Of a stretch of 64,000 bases of DNA, positions 1 through 9,379 are shown in pieces; position 1 is the first letter of the stretch, and each line of letters opens with the position of its first letter. The translations under genes were made by a program, and so were the position numbers. The DNA comes from Mycobacterium fragae. Its GTDB lineage: Bacteria; Actinomycetota; Actinomycetes; Mycobacteriales; Mycobacteriaceae. Below the pieces are notes generated by a model that was given only the letters and a program-made list of their open reading frames with translations, ran no database searches and was not told the origin of the DNA. Where the stretch lies: contig NZ_LQOW01000008.1 in the NCBI RefSeq assembly GCF_002102185.1, forward strand, positions 90,439 through 154,438. The letters are read 5' to 3'.

Positions 1-927
1 GTGACCTGGGGGACCACCGCCATGGTGGCGCGGTCGGTGGCGAAGTTCGGGTCACCCGAGCTGAAGGACGAGGTGCTACCGGGGGTCTTCAGCGGCCACG
101 TCCGACTTTGCCTTGGCTACACCGAACCCGAAGGCGGATCGGATGTCGCCACCTGCAAGACGCGCGCAGTGCGCGACGGCGACGCGTGGATCATTAACGG
201 CTCCAAGATGTTCACCACCGGCGCGCACAACTGCCAGTATGTTTTTCTGATCACCAACACCGACCCGGACGCCCCGAAACACAAGAGCCTGACGATGTTT
301 CTGGTTCCGTTGAACTCCCCGGGCATCGAAATCCAGGGCATCCGCACGGTGGACGGCGACCGCACCAACATCGTCTACTACAGCGACGTCCGCGTCGATG
401 ACAAGTATCGATTGGGCGATGTCAACGCCGGCTGGACAGTGCTGCGAGAGCCGCTCAACGTCGAGCACGGCGCCGTGGCGGCTGCGCCCGATGGGCTGCA
501 GGACACGTCAATCATGATGCACCAGGCCGGATCCATGGTCGAGGCGGTCGACAAGGCCGCGGCTCGCCTGGGGCAACCGGGTCCGGATGGCCGCCGACCG
601 GTCGACGACCAATCTGTCGCATATCGGCTGGGGCGCAGCGTTGCCCGGATGGAGGCAGCACTGTCCGCGCCAAGCATTTTCGGCCGGGTGGCGATCGCAC
701 AGACGATGCGCGACATATCTCCGGACCTGATGGATGTATTGGGGCCCGCGTCGGCGTTGCCCTTCGGGACCGACGGGGCCGCCGATGACGGCAGCGCCGA
801 ATACGTTTACCGCTTCGCGCCGTTGGTGGGCATCTACGGTGGAACTCTGGAGGTGTTCCGCAACATGATCGCGCAGTATGTCCTTGGTCTGGGCAAGCCC
901 GCCTACGCTCCGCCGAAAGCCTCTTGA
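1..927 (+). CDS. acyl-CoA dehydrogenase, 3' part (5' end outside window)
   Basis: Flavin-dependent alpha,beta-desaturation of an acyl-CoA. The frame is open from the first base, so this is the C-terminal part of a FadE-type protein of about 400 residues and the true start lies upstream. Family marks seen: the substrate/FAD stretch YTEPEGGSDVA, the following INGSKMFTTGA segment, FLVPL, and a C-terminal helix with YGGTLEVFRNMIAQ where FadE proteins carry their conserved G-T-x-E. Cofactor and fold follow from family knowledge; the substrate cannot be read. The next gene is convergent, so this one ends a plus-strand unit. Confidence 0.85.
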   Translation: MTWGTTAMVARSVAKFGSPELKDEVLPGVFSGHVRLCLGYTEPEGGSDVATCKTRAVRDGDAWIINGSKMFTTGAHNCQYVFLITNTDPDAPKHKSLTMFLVPLNSPGIEIQGIRTVDGDRTNIVYYSDVRVDDKYRLGDVNAGWTVLREPLNVEHGAVAAAPDGLQDTSIMMHQAGSMVEAVDKAAARLGQPGPDGRRPVDDQSVAYRLGRSVARMEAALSAPSIFGRVAIAQTMRDISPDLMDVLGPASALPFGTDGAADDGSAEYVYRFAPLVGIYGGTLEVFRNMIAQYVLGLGKPAYAPPKAS

Positions 928-955
928 CTCGCCGAACGTGCAACGGCGGCGATCG

Positions 956-1897
956 TCACCGGCGTGTCGTCACCATAGGTGCACGCTCGGCGCCGCCGCG
1001 CTGGAGCAATCGGTCGTCGAGGAACGACACCAGGACCGTGGCGGCTTGCTCCTGGCCGTCGAGGAATGCTTCGTAGTGTCCGCCGGGCAGGCAAGCAAGC
1101 TGGCCGCGGGCAGCTTTGCGTGCGGCGTTGATCGCGGGCCCGGGAGGGGCGACACCGTCGCGGTTGTAAGCGATTACAAGCAGAGGGCATCGGATCCGCC
1201 CCGCTAATCGGCCGGGTCGGTATAGGCCGACGCGGATTGCGGAACGGGCCGCGACGTTCTGTTGCCATTGCGGGTATTGGTTGTCCGGGTTGAGCGCTCG
1301 GGCGCCGTTGAGCGAGTCGGGCGTAGTCAAAGACGCCACGGTGCCGCGTTCTCCGGCCAGCGGTATCAGTAGCGGCGCGCGGCCCAGTAGGCCACCGAGG
1401 CCGTCGGCGACCGCGCGGGCAACAAGGCGCGCCAGTGCAAACGCTGTGGTATGCCGTAGCGCATTGCGCATTGCGTGCAGCCCATCGGCCAGTGGTGAGT
1501 GCGCGATGGCCGCGCCAAGCTGGGGATTGCGAGCGGCAACTGCAAAGACGTGGCCGCCAGAGACCGAGAATCCCCATATCGCGAGTCTGTCGGGGTCCAC
1601 ACCGGGCAGGGTGGCAACGAAGCTGATCGCGGCTTCCCAGTCGGCGAGTTGTTCACCGATGCGCACGAGTTGGCGTGGTTGCCCGCCGCTTTCGCCGAGG
1701 TGGCGATAATCGAAGGCCAGGACGCTGTAGCCGGCATCGTGGAGTCGCTGTGCGAGACGGTCGGTGCCGGGCTCTTTGGTCACAGCCAGACCCGCGGCCA
1801 TGATCACGCAGGCGCCGTTGTTGCCGAGGTAATACCAGGCCGCGCAGCGGCTGTCACCGCTGGCGAAGTGGACTTTCCAACGTGCGGTGGTCGGCAT
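956..1897 (-). CDS. alpha/beta hydrolase (S9/S33-like)
   Basis: Predicted cytosolic hydrolase of 313 aa. The order is N-terminal beta strands, a DYRHLGES loop at residues 63-70, nucleophile elbow W-G-F-S-V-S-G-G with Ser111, a PLLVIAYNRDG acid strand, and a late PGGHYEAF segment carrying the likely catalytic His. The elbow reads GxSxS rather than GxSxG, though small residues follow, so activity is still plausible. The start ATG has GAAGGGG upstream. It lies 39 bp downstream of another hydrolase gene on the same strand and probably shares its TetR-controlled promoter. Substrate unknown. Confidence 0.75.
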   Translation of the reverse strand: MPTTARWKVHFASGDSRCAAWYYLGNNGACVIMAAGLAVTKEPGTDRLAQRLHDAGYSVLAFDYRHLGESGGQPRQLVRIGEQLADWEAAISFVATLPGVDPDRLAIWGFSVSGGHVFAVAARNPQLGAAIAHSPLADGLHAMRNALRHTTAFALARLVARAVADGLGGLLGRAPLLIPLAGERGTVASLTTPDSLNGARALNPDNQYPQWQQNVAARSAIRVGLYRPGRLAGRIRCPLLVIAYNRDGVAPPGPAINAARKAARGQLACLPGGHYEAFLDGQEQAATVLVSFLDDRLLQRGGAERAPMVTTRR

Positions 1898-1936
1898 TAC
1901 GCTGCCCCTTCCCGATAACTGGTGAAGATGCGATCG

Positions 1937-2779
1937 TCAGTGGCGTGGTTGGAACGCGGCCTGGATTTCGTGGGCTACCCGTTGCGGCTCATCGAGCGGG
2001 AAAAAGGTGCGTCCGCCGGGTATTTCGACCAGTCGCGCGTCAGGAAAGGCGTTCTGCAGCCGGTGCGCCAGCTCGATCGGAAAGAGTTGGTCCGCATCGC
2101 CCCATAACACTAGGACCGGTTTCGTGAACCGCCTCAGCCGGGTGGATAGTTCAAGCAATTCTGAAGAATCGACGCCGCGCAGGAATTTGGCGGTGTCGCG
2201 CCGCACGCCGCGGTCGGTCAGCGCCGGCGTGATCCAGCGGCGCGTCAGCTCGCAATCCAATGGCTTGGACACGTTTTGGCCCTGAATGCGCTGCCGCAGC
2301 CCGTCGGGCCGCATGATCGTCATCAGCGCATAGACGCCCGCGGAGCGTCGGCCGAGGCTGAATACCGGCCGCAGCGAACGAGGCGGGAATTGATCGAAGG
2401 CGTCGCCGTCGGTCAACACGAGTCGGCCGATCCGACTGTCGTCGACGTCTATGACGAACTGGCACAACGCAGTTCCGGTGTCGTTGCCGACTAGCGTGAC
2501 ATCAGTCAACCCGAGCGTCTCGAGGAACGCGATGATCAGGCGTGCGACGCCGGCTGGGCTCAGATCGGCGTCCGGTCGCAATGCGATGGGGTGGGACCCA
2601 AGGGGCAGGTCGAGGGCATATGAACGCACACCGTCCATCGCAAGCGCATCGGTCACCCCGGTCCACAGTTCGTTGTTGACCAGCAGGCCGTGTACGAACA
2701 CCACGGGTGGGCTTGTACTGTCGGCTGGCCCTGCGAGCCGATACTGAACGCGTCCCTGCGGCAAGTCGAGGATGGGCAT
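1937..2779 (-). CDS. alpha/beta hydrolase with Asp nucleophile elbow
   Basis: 280-aa alpha/beta-hydrolase-fold protein. The VHG oxyanion strand is at 29-31. The elbow is V-G-N-D-T-G with Asp100 in the nucleophile position, as in dehalogenase/epoxide-hydrolase relatives. The usual C-terminal catalytic His region reads PGGRTFFPLDEP with Arg instead of His. Many actinobacterial homologues share this GNDTG/RTF pattern, so it is a family trait rather than damage. An upstream ATG-initiated extension is possible but would run through the operators; GGAGG sits 6 nt before the chosen ATG. Divergent from a TetR gene, the likely regulator. Substrate unknown. Confidence 0.75.
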   Translation of the reverse strand: MPILDLPQGRVQYRLAGPADSTSPPVVFVHGLLVNNELWTGVTDALAMDGVRSYALDLPLGSHPIALRPDADLSPAGVARLIIAFLETLGLTDVTLVGNDTGTALCQFVIDVDDSRIGRLVLTDGDAFDQFPPRSLRPVFSLGRRSAGVYALMTIMRPDGLRQRIQGQNVSKPLDCELTRRWITPALTDRGVRRDTAKFLRGVDSSELLELSTRLRRFTKPVLVLWGDADQLFPIELAHRLQNAFPDARLVEIPGGRTFFPLDEPQRVAHEIQAAFQPRH

Positions 2780-2815
2780 AGAGGCCTCCAAAGTTAAGGT
2801 AAAAACACATACACC

Positions 2816-2830
2816 TACATACAGTATGTA
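2816..2830. promoter_or_regulatory. TetR operator, site 1
   Basis: Perfect palindrome TACATAC-A-GTATGTA in the divergent gap between the hydrolase operon and the tetR gene. Its centre is 21 bp from that of site 2, two helical turns, so bound dimers would lie on the same DNA face. Assignment to the adjacent TetR is by position. Confidence 0.7.
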
Positions 2831-2834
2831 CGAA

Positions 2835-2853
2835 CATACATACTGTATGTATG
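2835..2853. promoter_or_regulatory. TetR operator, site 2
   Basis: Longer perfect palindrome CATACATAC-T-GTATGTATG (9-bp arms), sharing the 15-bp core of site 1. It ends 12 bp before the tetR start codon, which fits autorepression and control of the divergent hydrolases. Confidence 0.75.
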
Positions 2854-2865
2854 AAAGGCAAGGCA

Positions 2866-3465
2866 ATGGCCGATACTCGCCGTACGCAGGCCGAGCGCGC
2901 AGCAGAAACCCGTGAGTCGCTGATCGCCGCGGCGCGAGCCTTGTTCGCCGAGCACGGTTTCGCCGACGTGGCGCTGGAGACGATCGTGCGCGCCGCGGGG
3001 GTGACCCGTGGCGCCTTGTATCACCATTTCGCCGACAAGACCGAGCTGTTCGCGGCGGTGTTTGAGCAAGTCGAGAGCGAAGTGGCAGCCCGAATGGGTG
3101 AGGCGATCGCGTCAGCCGGTCAGACCGATCCGGTCGAGATCATGCGGCTGGGTGCGGGGTTCTGGCTGAACGCCTGCGCTGACACCGAGATTCAGCGCAT
3201 TGTGCTAGTGGATGCCCCCGCGGTGCTCGGGTGGACTCGGTGGACCGAGATCGGAAACCGGCACAACATCGGGCTGGTGCGAGAACTTCTCGCTAGCGCT
3301 GTCGATAGCGGGCGCATCCCGCCCCAGCCGGTGGAAGCGACCGCCCTCACGCTGCTGGGCGCCATGCGCGAGGCGACCCTCTACATTGCGCGTGCAGACG
3401 ATCACAACCGGGCCCGGAAGGAAGCCGGTGCGGTGATGGATCGGCTCATCTCCGCCCTGGGCTAG
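2866..3465 (+). CDS. TetR/AcrR family transcriptional regulator
   Basis: 199-aa DNA-binding repressor. The N-terminal helix-turn-helix reads DVALETIVRAAGVTRGALYHHF (roughly residues 34-55), the classic TetR recognition segment, followed by DKTELFAAVFEQV and an all-helical ligand domain. An in-frame ATG 15 nt upstream lies inside operator site 2. The chosen ATG (MADTRRTQ) has AAAGG at the proper distance, so it is preferred. The gene is divergent from two alpha/beta hydrolases and overlaps the convergent thiolase by 4 nt. Ligand unknown. Confidence 0.9.
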   Translation: MADTRRTQAERAAETRESLIAAARALFAEHGFADVALETIVRAAGVTRGALYHHFADKTELFAAVFEQVESEVAARMGEAIASAGQTDPVEIMRLGAGFWLNACADTEIQRIVLVDAPAVLGWTRWTEIGNRHNIGLVRELLASAVDSGRIPPQPVEATALTLLGAMREATLYIARADDHNRARKEAGAVMDRLISALG

Positions 3466-4607
3466 GTGGTCAGGATCGTCGCGGCGGCAGTGCCGGGCGC
3501 ACCGTAAACCTGCGCGAAACCGACCCGCGGAGTCCCGGGGACCTGGCGATCGCCGGCCTGGCCGCGCAGCTGGCGCACGAGCTCGTGCATCTGCCTCAGG
3601 CCGGACGCACCGATCGGCTCCCCGTTGGCAATCAGCCCGCCGTCGGTGTTGACCGGCATTGCGCCGGTGATCTCGGTGGCCCCCTCGGCCAGCAGCTTCT
3701 CCTGCTCACCGTCGGGGCAGAAGCCTGCCTCGGCCATGTGGATCACCTCGGCGCCGGCGTCCGTGTCCTGCAGCTGGATGACGTCGACGTCCTGCGGTGC
3801 CACACCTGCTTTCTCGAATGCGGCTTTAGCCGCGTAGACGGTCGGCGACCCGTCTTCCTCGACGGGCGCATACGTGGTGTTCACCTCGTAGGCACCGTAG
3901 CGGCGAGTGCGGATTTCGACCGCTCGGACATATACAGGTTTGGCGGTGAACCGCTGCGCGATCTCGGCCCGGCACATGATGACCGCGGCAGCTCCTTCGT
4001 CGGGCGCGCAGAACATGTACTGGGTGAGAGGGTAATTCAGCACGGGGGAGTTGAGGATGTCGTCTTCGGAGATCGGTTTGCGCCGAAAAGCGTTGGGATT
4101 CAGCGCTCCGTTGCGGAAGTTCTTCGCGGCCACCTTGGCCAGCGTCTCGGTCGAGATGCCGTAGTCGTGCAGGTAACGGCTGGCCTTCATGCCGAAGAAC
4201 TTGGTAGTGAGGTATTGCCCGTTCTGCGCGTACCAGCTGGGCATCCCGACCAGCGCGGGGTCTTCGGTGAAGGCGCCTCGCGGGTGCTTGTCCATGCCGA
4301 CGGCGATGCCGATGTCGTAGTCGCCCAACCGGATACTGTCGGCGCACAATTTCGTCGCGCTCGCCGCCGTCGCGCACGCGTTGAACACATCGGTGAACGG
4401 GATACCGGTGAGGCCGACCATGCCGACGATCGCGTCCGGGTTGGCGACGGTCCAGCTGCCGCCCACGGCGAACTGGATGTCTTTCCACTCGACACCGGCA
4501 TCTGCGAGCGCCAGCTGGATCGCGTCGGCAGCCATCTGCATCGCGGACTTGCCTTCGAAGCGCCCGAACGGGTGCAGACCCACCCCGATGATGGCAACGT
4601 CATTCAC
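3462..4607 (-). CDS. SCP2/lipid-transfer-type thiolase (Ltp family)
   Basis: 381-aa thiolase-fold protein, probably a retro-Claisen or aldolase-type C-C cleaving enzyme in side-chain or ring breakdown. The nucleophilic-Cys loop VFNACATAA is present. The two other classical motifs are altered: [14 protein letters not shown] has Glu where thiolases have the catalytic His, and the final C-G-x-G motif reads VYGAPGTAA with no Cys. This pattern is typical of mycobacterial Ltp proteins, some of which act as aldolases with a DUF35 partner; no DUF35 gene is next to it here. The GTG start overlaps the CaiB stop (GTGA). Confidence 0.85.
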   Translation of the reverse strand: MNDVAIIGVGLHPFGRFEGKSAMQMAADAIQLALADAGVEWKDIQFAVGGSWTVANPDAIVGMVGLTGIPFTDVFNACATAASATKLCADSIRLGDYDIGIAVGMDKHPRGAFTEDPALVGMPSWYAQNGQYLTTKFFGMKASRYLHDYGISTETLAKVAAKNFRNGALNPNAFRRKPISEDDILNSPVLNYPLTQYMFCAPDEGAAAVIMCRAEIAQRFTAKPVYVRAVEIRTRRYGAYEVNTTYAPVEEDGSPTVYAAKAAFEKAGVAPQDVDVIQLQDTDAGAEVIHMAEAGFCPDGEQEKLLAEGATEITGAMPVNTDGGLIANGEPIGASGLRQMHELVRQLRGQAGDRQVPGTPRVGFAQVYGAPGTAAATILTT

Positions 4608-5830
4608 GCTATGGCCCCCGCATCCTTGAGCTCGGCAATGCGGTCCCAGTCCATGCCGAGCTCCATCAGAACGATCTCGGTGTGTTCGGAGGCCTGCGGC
4701 GCCCGGGTGGTAACCAGCGGCTCGTGGTTGAACTGGACCGGGCCGCGCACGACTTTGAATGGTGCGCCGCCGCTGGCGAGTTCGACTTCGGCGATCATGT
4801 CGTTGGCGATGGCCTGCTCGTCGTCGGCCAGGTCGATGAGGCTCTGGAACGGCGCCCATTGGCCTTTCATCGTCTTCAGGTGTTGGCGCCAGTAGTCAAA
4901 GGGCTTGCCCGCAAAGGCCTTTGCGATCAGTTCGGCGGCCGCGTTGGCATTTTGTATCAGCGGAAGCACATCGGCGAAGCGGGGATCATCGGCTGCCTCG
5001 GGGATGCCGAGGTGCTCGAAGGTGTCGCGGATCAGGCCGGTCGGGCTGATGATGCACAGGTTGATGGTGCCGCCGTCGGAGGTTTGGTAGTTGCCCATGA
5101 AGGGATTGACCGACGGGTTCGCGGAGCCCGGCATGGCGACGCGCATCACCTCGCCGGTCTCCATGCCCTGGGTCACGCTTGCGCCCGCCGCCCACCAGGC
5201 CGTGCTCAGCAGCGACACATCAAGCTCGAGGGCCTCGCCGGTCCGTTCCCGATGCAGCAGTGCGGCGGAGATGCCCCCGGCGATGAACATGCCGCCGATC
5301 GAGTCGCCGAAGGCCGGGATGCCTTGTGGCAGTGCGCCGCCCAGCTCCTCAGGTGTCAGCGCGTAGCCGATGCCGCTGCGGGTCCAGAATGCTGTCCCGT
5401 CGTAGCCGCCGACGTCGCGCTCGATTCCCTTGTCGCCGTAGGCGGTCCCGCGAGCGTAGACGATGTTCGGGTTGACCGCCCGAATGTGCTCGACGTCGAA
5501 TTTGTTCTTCTGCCGCTGCGCGGGCATGTAGTTGGTCAGGAACACGTCGGAAGCTTTGGCCAGTTCGTAGAGCACTTCCTGCCCACCCGGTGTGGAAACA
5601 TCGATACCCACGCTGCGTTTACCCCGGTTGGGATGTTCCATCAGCGGATGCCGGTCCGGGTTGACCTGGATGCCACCCATGTTGAGGAAGCCGCGCTGGG
5701 TATCACCGCGCACCGGGTGCTCGACCTTGAGGACGTCCGCTCCCCAGTCGGCAAGAATGGCGCCCGCCGCCGGGACGAACGTGAACTGCGCAAGCTCAAG
5801 GACCCGAAAGCCCTGCATTACCTTGACCAT
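4604..5830 (-). CDS. CaiB/BaiF family (class III) CoA-transferase
   Basis: 408 aa, the usual length for family III CoA-transferases, which move CoA between carboxylic acids through an aspartyl-CoA thioester. Seen: N-terminal [39 protein letters not shown], and the catalytic Asp in P-A-F-G-D-S-I-G-G (Asp176). AAGG precedes the ATG. It lies between the P450 (10 bp gap) and the thiolase (4-nt overlap), so it probably activates the P450 product as its CoA ester. A second single-domain paralogue and a tandem version occur elsewhere in the window. Confidence 0.9.
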   Translation of the reverse strand: MVKVMQGFRVLELAQFTFVPAAGAILADWGADVLKVEHPVRGDTQRGFLNMGGIQVNPDRHPLMEHPNRGKRSVGIDVSTPGGQEVLYELAKASDVFLTNYMPAQRQKNKFDVEHIRAVNPNIVYARGTAYGDKGIERDVGGYDGTAFWTRSGIGYALTPEELGGALPQGIPAFGDSIGGMFIAGGISAALLHRERTGEALELDVSLLSTAWWAAGASVTQGMETGEVMRVAMPGSANPSVNPFMGNYQTSDGGTINLCIISPTGLIRDTFEHLGIPEAADDPRFADVLPLIQNANAAAELIAKAFAGKPFDYWRQHLKTMKGQWAPFQSLIDLADDEQAIANDMIAEVELASGGAPFKVVRGPVQFNHEPLVTTRAPQASEHTEIVLMELGMDWDRIAELKDAGAIA

Positions 5831-5840
5831 TCTCGCGACC

Positions 5841-7049
5841 TTACTTCTCGTCGAACGTCACCGGTAGCGCCGTCGGGGAGCGGAAGGGCTGCCCGTAGAT
5901 GTGCGGATCGTTGTCGGTGACGAGCTTGATGTTGGTCACCCGACTCAGCAGGCACTCCAATGCGACCCTGGTCTCCATCCGCGCGAGGTGAAGGCCTAAG
6001 CAAGTGTGCTCGCCGGCGGCGAAGGAGATGTGCGGCATGTGGTCACGGAAGATGTCGAATTGCTCCGAGCGCTCCCAGCGGCGCTCGTCGCGATTCGCCG
6101 AGCCGATGCACACGTCGACAGCCGACCGCGCGGGAATCTCCACCCCTTCCAGCTCAGTGTCCTCGGTGGTGAACCGCTGCACTGTGGTCAGTGGTGTCTC
6201 GAAGCGCAGCCCCTCTTCGATCGCCGGCCGGATCAACTCGTGATCGGCTTGCACCGCCTCGAATTGGTCCGCGTGGGTGAGCAACAAGTACAGCAGATTG
6301 CCCGAAGACCGATAGGTGGTTTCCAGTCCGGCGGGCAGTAGCAACCGCAGGAACGAATAGATCGCCTCGTCGCTCAGCTTTTCGCCGTCGATCTCCGCGG
6401 TGACCAGATCGCCGATGATGTCCTCCGTCGGCTTAGCCCTGCGTTGTTCGATCTGCTCGAGGAAGTAATCCTTCAGCGCCGCCGATGCTTCGAAGGCGCG
6501 CTCGTACTTGACGGCGTAGTTGATCAACTGCACCGCCCGCCGGCGAAACTCGGGCAGGTCTTCGGTTGGCAAACCCAAGAGCCTGGCGATGACACGAGTA
6601 GGGAACTCGAAGGTGAAATCCCGGACCAGATCGGCGTGGTCGGTGTCGATGAACTCGTCGATCAGCGCATCGCAGATCGGCCGCACAATCGTTGGCTCCC
6701 AGCGGGTGAGCGCCTTGGACTTGAACGCTGCCGATACCAGATTGCGGTGGTCGCGGTGCTTCTTGCCCGCCATCGCCAGAATGGTCGGACCGATGAACAG
6801 ACCGATCGTGTTGTCGTAGCTCGCCGAGCTGAAGACCTGGCCGTCGCGAAATGCCTTGTTCACCGCGTCGAACGACATGGCGGCGAAGGAGTTCTTGGGC
6901 TGCAGCGATTCCGGGGTTTTGGAATAGTCGAGGACCGTTCCGCGGAAGACGCCGGCACCTTTGCGCTTGTGAGCGAAGTACGGGTATGGGTCGCGGATGA
7001 AGTCGGCGGGTTTGTCGTCGATGACGGCGTCTTCAAGTCGACTGTCCAC
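5841..7049 (-). CDS. cytochrome P450
   Basis: 402-aa soluble class I bacterial P450. I-helix oxygen-activation motif [14 protein letters not shown], ExxR as EEGLR, and heme-binding loop [17 protein letters not shown] with Cys350. The start is GTG with GGAG about 8 nt upstream. It leads the operon P450-CoA transferase-thiolase, and its promoter holds a perfect palindrome. It shares the unusual [19 protein letters not shown]-helix with the P450 near 24 kb, so the two belong to one subfamily. No ferredoxin gene is adjacent. Substrate unknown; context suggests a cyclic lipid. Confidence 0.93.
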   Translation of the reverse strand: MDSRLEDAVIDDKPADFIRDPYPYFAHKRKGAGVFRGTVLDYSKTPESLQPKNSFAAMSFDAVNKAFRDGQVFSSASYDNTIGLFIGPTILAMAGKKHRDHRNLVSAAFKSKALTRWEPTIVRPICDALIDEFIDTDHADLVRDFTFEFPTRVIARLLGLPTEDLPEFRRRAVQLINYAVKYERAFEASAALKDYFLEQIEQRRAKPTEDIIGDLVTAEIDGEKLSDEAIYSFLRLLLPAGLETTYRSSGNLLYLLLTHADQFEAVQADHELIRPAIEEGLRFETPLTTVQRFTTEDTELEGVEIPARSAVDVCIGSANRDERRWERSEQFDIFRDHMPHISFAAGEHTCLGLHLARMETRVALECLLSRVTNIKLVTDNDPHIYGQPFRSPTALPVTFDEK

Positions 7050-7078
7050 AGCTGCGCTCCGGCTCGGCTACATAATCG

Positions 7079-7097
7079 TACTGTAAATATTACAGTA
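7079..7097. promoter_or_regulatory. palindromic operator TACTGTAA-N3-TTACAGTA
   Basis: Perfect 8-3-8 inverted repeat 30 bp upstream of the P450 start, containing two inverted copies of the heptamer TACTGTA. The heptamer recurs singly in four other promoters of this window, so this is probably the strongest site of a local regulon. The regulator is not identified. Confidence 0.65.
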
Positions 7098-7112
7098 GCC
7101 TACATCACAGTC

Positions 7113-8765
7113 TTAGCCGTTGACTGCCTGCTCACGCGCCCAGCGGTAATCGGCCTTGCCCGACGGGCTGCGTTCGATCGCGGCACGGAAGGCGATCGCC
7201 TTGGGAAGTTTGTAGCGAGCGAGCGATTGCGCGGCGTGGGCGATCAACTCTTCGGCATCCGCATGCGCGCCGTCGGTGAGCGCGACGACGGCGACGACCT
7301 CCTGACCCCACCGCTCGCTCGGTCGTCCGGCAACCACCACATCGGCCACCGCCGGGTGCGATGCGATCGCCGTTTCGACCTCCTCGGCGAAGATCTTCTC
7401 GCCGCCGGAATTGATTGTCACCGAGTCACGGCCCAGTAGTTCGATGGACCCGTCGGCGCGGTGGCGGGCGCGGTCGCCCGGAATCGCGTAGCGCACACCG
7501 TCGATCACCGGGAACGTCGCGGCAGTCTTGGCGGCGTCGCCCTTGTAGCCGAGCGGAACGTATCCGCGCTGCGCGAGCCAGCCGATGCCGTCGTGACCCG
7601 GTTGCAGGATCGAGCCGAGATCCTCCGCGGCCACGAAGGTATCCGGTCCGGCATTGAAAGTACCGGTTGAGACCGCGCCCGGTGTCGACAGATGACTCAT
7701 CTGTGCACCCGTCTCCGAGGAGCCGACGCCGTCGATGACCATGGCGTTGGGCAGTGCCTCGATCAACCGCTCTTTGACATAGGGCGTCAACAGTGCGCCG
7801 CCATTGGCGACCACCGCCAACGACGACAAGTCGGCGATGCCCCGCTCGATGGCGGCGAGCAGTGGCCGGGCCATCGCGTCACCGACAACCGTAACGACCG
7901 TTACCTTTTCCCTTTCGATGGTGCGTACCACGTCGTCGGCGTCCAAATGGTCGACGACCGAAGGGAAGACGAGCGTCTGCCCGGTCGTGATTGCCGTCAT
8001 GGCGCTCCATTGGGCGGCGCCGTGGATTAGCGGCGGCAGAATCAGCAATTTGGTGCCGGGGCCTGCGGTGATCGGTGCGACGATCTGCTCGATGGAATCG
8101 ACCGTCTCTCCGGTCACGAGGTTTCGCCCGCCGAACGACGTCATGAAGATGTCGTGCTGGCGCCACAACACACCCTTCGGCATTCCCGTCGTGCCGCCGG
8201 TGTATAGGACGTACAAGTCGTCGGGTGAGTTTTGAACCGGTGGAGGCACAGGCGAACCGGATTCGATGATGCTGTTGTAATCCACGGCGCCGTAAACCAG
8301 GTCATTGCCTGATTCGTCGGCGATTTGGATGAGCACACGCAGCTTTGGCAGGTTCGGCAAGACTTCGGCTACTCGCGGCGCGAATGCGGCGTGATAGATC
8401 AGCGCGCTCGCATCGGCATCGGCGAGCAGGTACTGCAGCTCGCTTTTGACATACCGGAAGTTGACGTTGAAGGGGGCCACCCGAGCGCGGAAGGCGCCGA
8501 GCAGCGACTCGACGAATTCGTTTCCGTTGTAGGCGTAGATGCCGATGAGATCCTGTCCCACCTCGTGGCCGGCCAGAGCGGATCGCTCGGTATGGCATCC
8601 CAGCCCGCGCGAATGCAAATACGCCGCAAGCCTGTTGGACCGCTCGATGATTTGCGCGTAGGTGTAGCGGCGCTCGCCGTGGATAACCAGCTCGCGGTCG
8701 CCGATCGCCGACGCGACCGCCGCTGCGACGGCGGGTACGGTGAATTGGGTTGTGGTGTCCGTCAT
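7113..8765 (-). CDS. acyl-CoA synthetase (FadD-type AMP-ligase)
   Basis: 550-aa ANL-superfamily ligase that adenylates a carboxylic acid and forms its CoA thioester. P-loop YTGGTTGMPKGVLW, adenine-binding region VGSSETGAQ, hinge/A8 segment LLGRDSVTINSGGEKIFAEEVE, and the C-terminal catalytic Lys region SPSGKADYRW. The ATG overlaps the stop of the isochorismatase-like gene (ATGA) and has GGAAGGA upstream. It is the last gene of the Rieske-isochorismatase-FadD operon, so the acid substrate may derive from the oxygenase pathway. Resembles FadD17/19-type sterol side-chain ligases, but the substrate is not determined. Confidence 0.9.
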   Translation of the reverse strand: MTDTTTQFTVPAVAAAVASAIGDRELVIHGERRYTYAQIIERSNRLAAYLHSRGLGCHTERSALAGHEVGQDLIGIYAYNGNEFVESLLGAFRARVAPFNVNFRYVKSELQYLLADADASALIYHAAFAPRVAEVLPNLPKLRVLIQIADESGNDLVYGAVDYNSIIESGSPVPPPVQNSPDDLYVLYTGGTTGMPKGVLWRQHDIFMTSFGGRNLVTGETVDSIEQIVAPITAGPGTKLLILPPLIHGAAQWSAMTAITTGQTLVFPSVVDHLDADDVVRTIEREKVTVVTVVGDAMARPLLAAIERGIADLSSLAVVANGGALLTPYVKERLIEALPNAMVIDGVGSSETGAQMSHLSTPGAVSTGTFNAGPDTFVAAEDLGSILQPGHDGIGWLAQRGYVPLGYKGDAAKTAATFPVIDGVRYAIPGDRARHRADGSIELLGRDSVTINSGGEKIFAEEVETAIASHPAVADVVVAGRPSERWGQEVVAVVALTDGAHADAEELIAHAAQSLARYKLPKAIAFRAAIERSPSGKADYRWAREQAVNG

Positions 8766-9379
8766 GGATCCTTCCATAGCGCGAGCAGCTCGTCGGTTGT
8801 GGTGATGGTCGCCAGCAGCGACAGCGTATTGTCGATCACCGCGGAACCGTACTCGGCGGGCACACCAGCCACGGCATCGCGTGGCACGACGACGCGATAT
8901 GCGGCGTTGACGGCGTCCATGACCAGGTTGGGAATCGCAACATTCAGGGACACACCGACCGCGACGATGGTCGACACACCGAGGTTGCGCAGGACGGCGT
9001 CGAGATCGGTGCCGCCCATCGGCCCGACGCCATGCCCTCGGGTCAAGACCAGATCGTTTGGTTCAGGACCTAATTCGGGTAGCAGCGCCGCTCCGGGTGT
9101 GCCGGGAACGATGTCCACTTCGCCGCGGCCGATCGCGAAGATCTTGGCGTTGTGATTGGCGCCGAGCCCGTCGGGCCGTCGGTGCACCAAGCAGTGCACG
9201 ACGCGCACGCCGGCTGCCCGGGCCGCCGGCAGCAACCTCGCGATGTTGGGTACTGCGACGCGGCGTGCTTCCTCAGCGAGTACCGCCAACCCGGCATGTG
9301 GTCCGACGACGGCGCCCTGACACTCCTGAGTGACGATCGCGGTGTGCCCTGGCGCAGTGAGTTCTTTGAGTGCTGTCAT
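8762..9379 (-). CDS. isochorismatase-like cysteine hydrolase family protein, triad altered
   Basis: 205-aa Rossmann-like protein of the isochorismatase/nicotinamidase superfamily. The usual Asp-Lys-Cys triad is not visible. The first strand reads AIVTQECQG (Glu at the Asp position), the Lys segment reads LVLTRGHG, and the TNVCV motif is LNVAIPNLVMDA, with Ala at the nucleophile. The fold is clear, but catalysis by the normal mechanism is doubtful. The start ATG overlaps the Rieske oxygenase stop (ATGA); an ATG 30 nt upstream lies inside that gene. The operon position suggests a role in the same catabolic pathway. Confidence 0.8.
   Translation of the reverse strand: MTALKELTAPGHTAIVTQECQGAVVGPHAGLAVLAEEARRVAVPNIARLLPAARAAGVRVVHCLVHRRPDGLGANHNAKIFAIGRGEVDIVPGTPGAALLPELGPEPNDLVLTRGHGVGPMGGTDLDAVLRNLGVSTIVAVGVSLNVAIPNLVMDAVNAAYRVVVPRDAVAGVPAEYGSAVIDNTLSLLATITTTDELLALWKDP

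Noticed and set aside
3585..4895. 436-codon plus-strand open frame over the thiolase
   Set aside because: Lies opposite the thiolase and CaiB genes, both with clear motifs; the frame is a codon-bias shadow.
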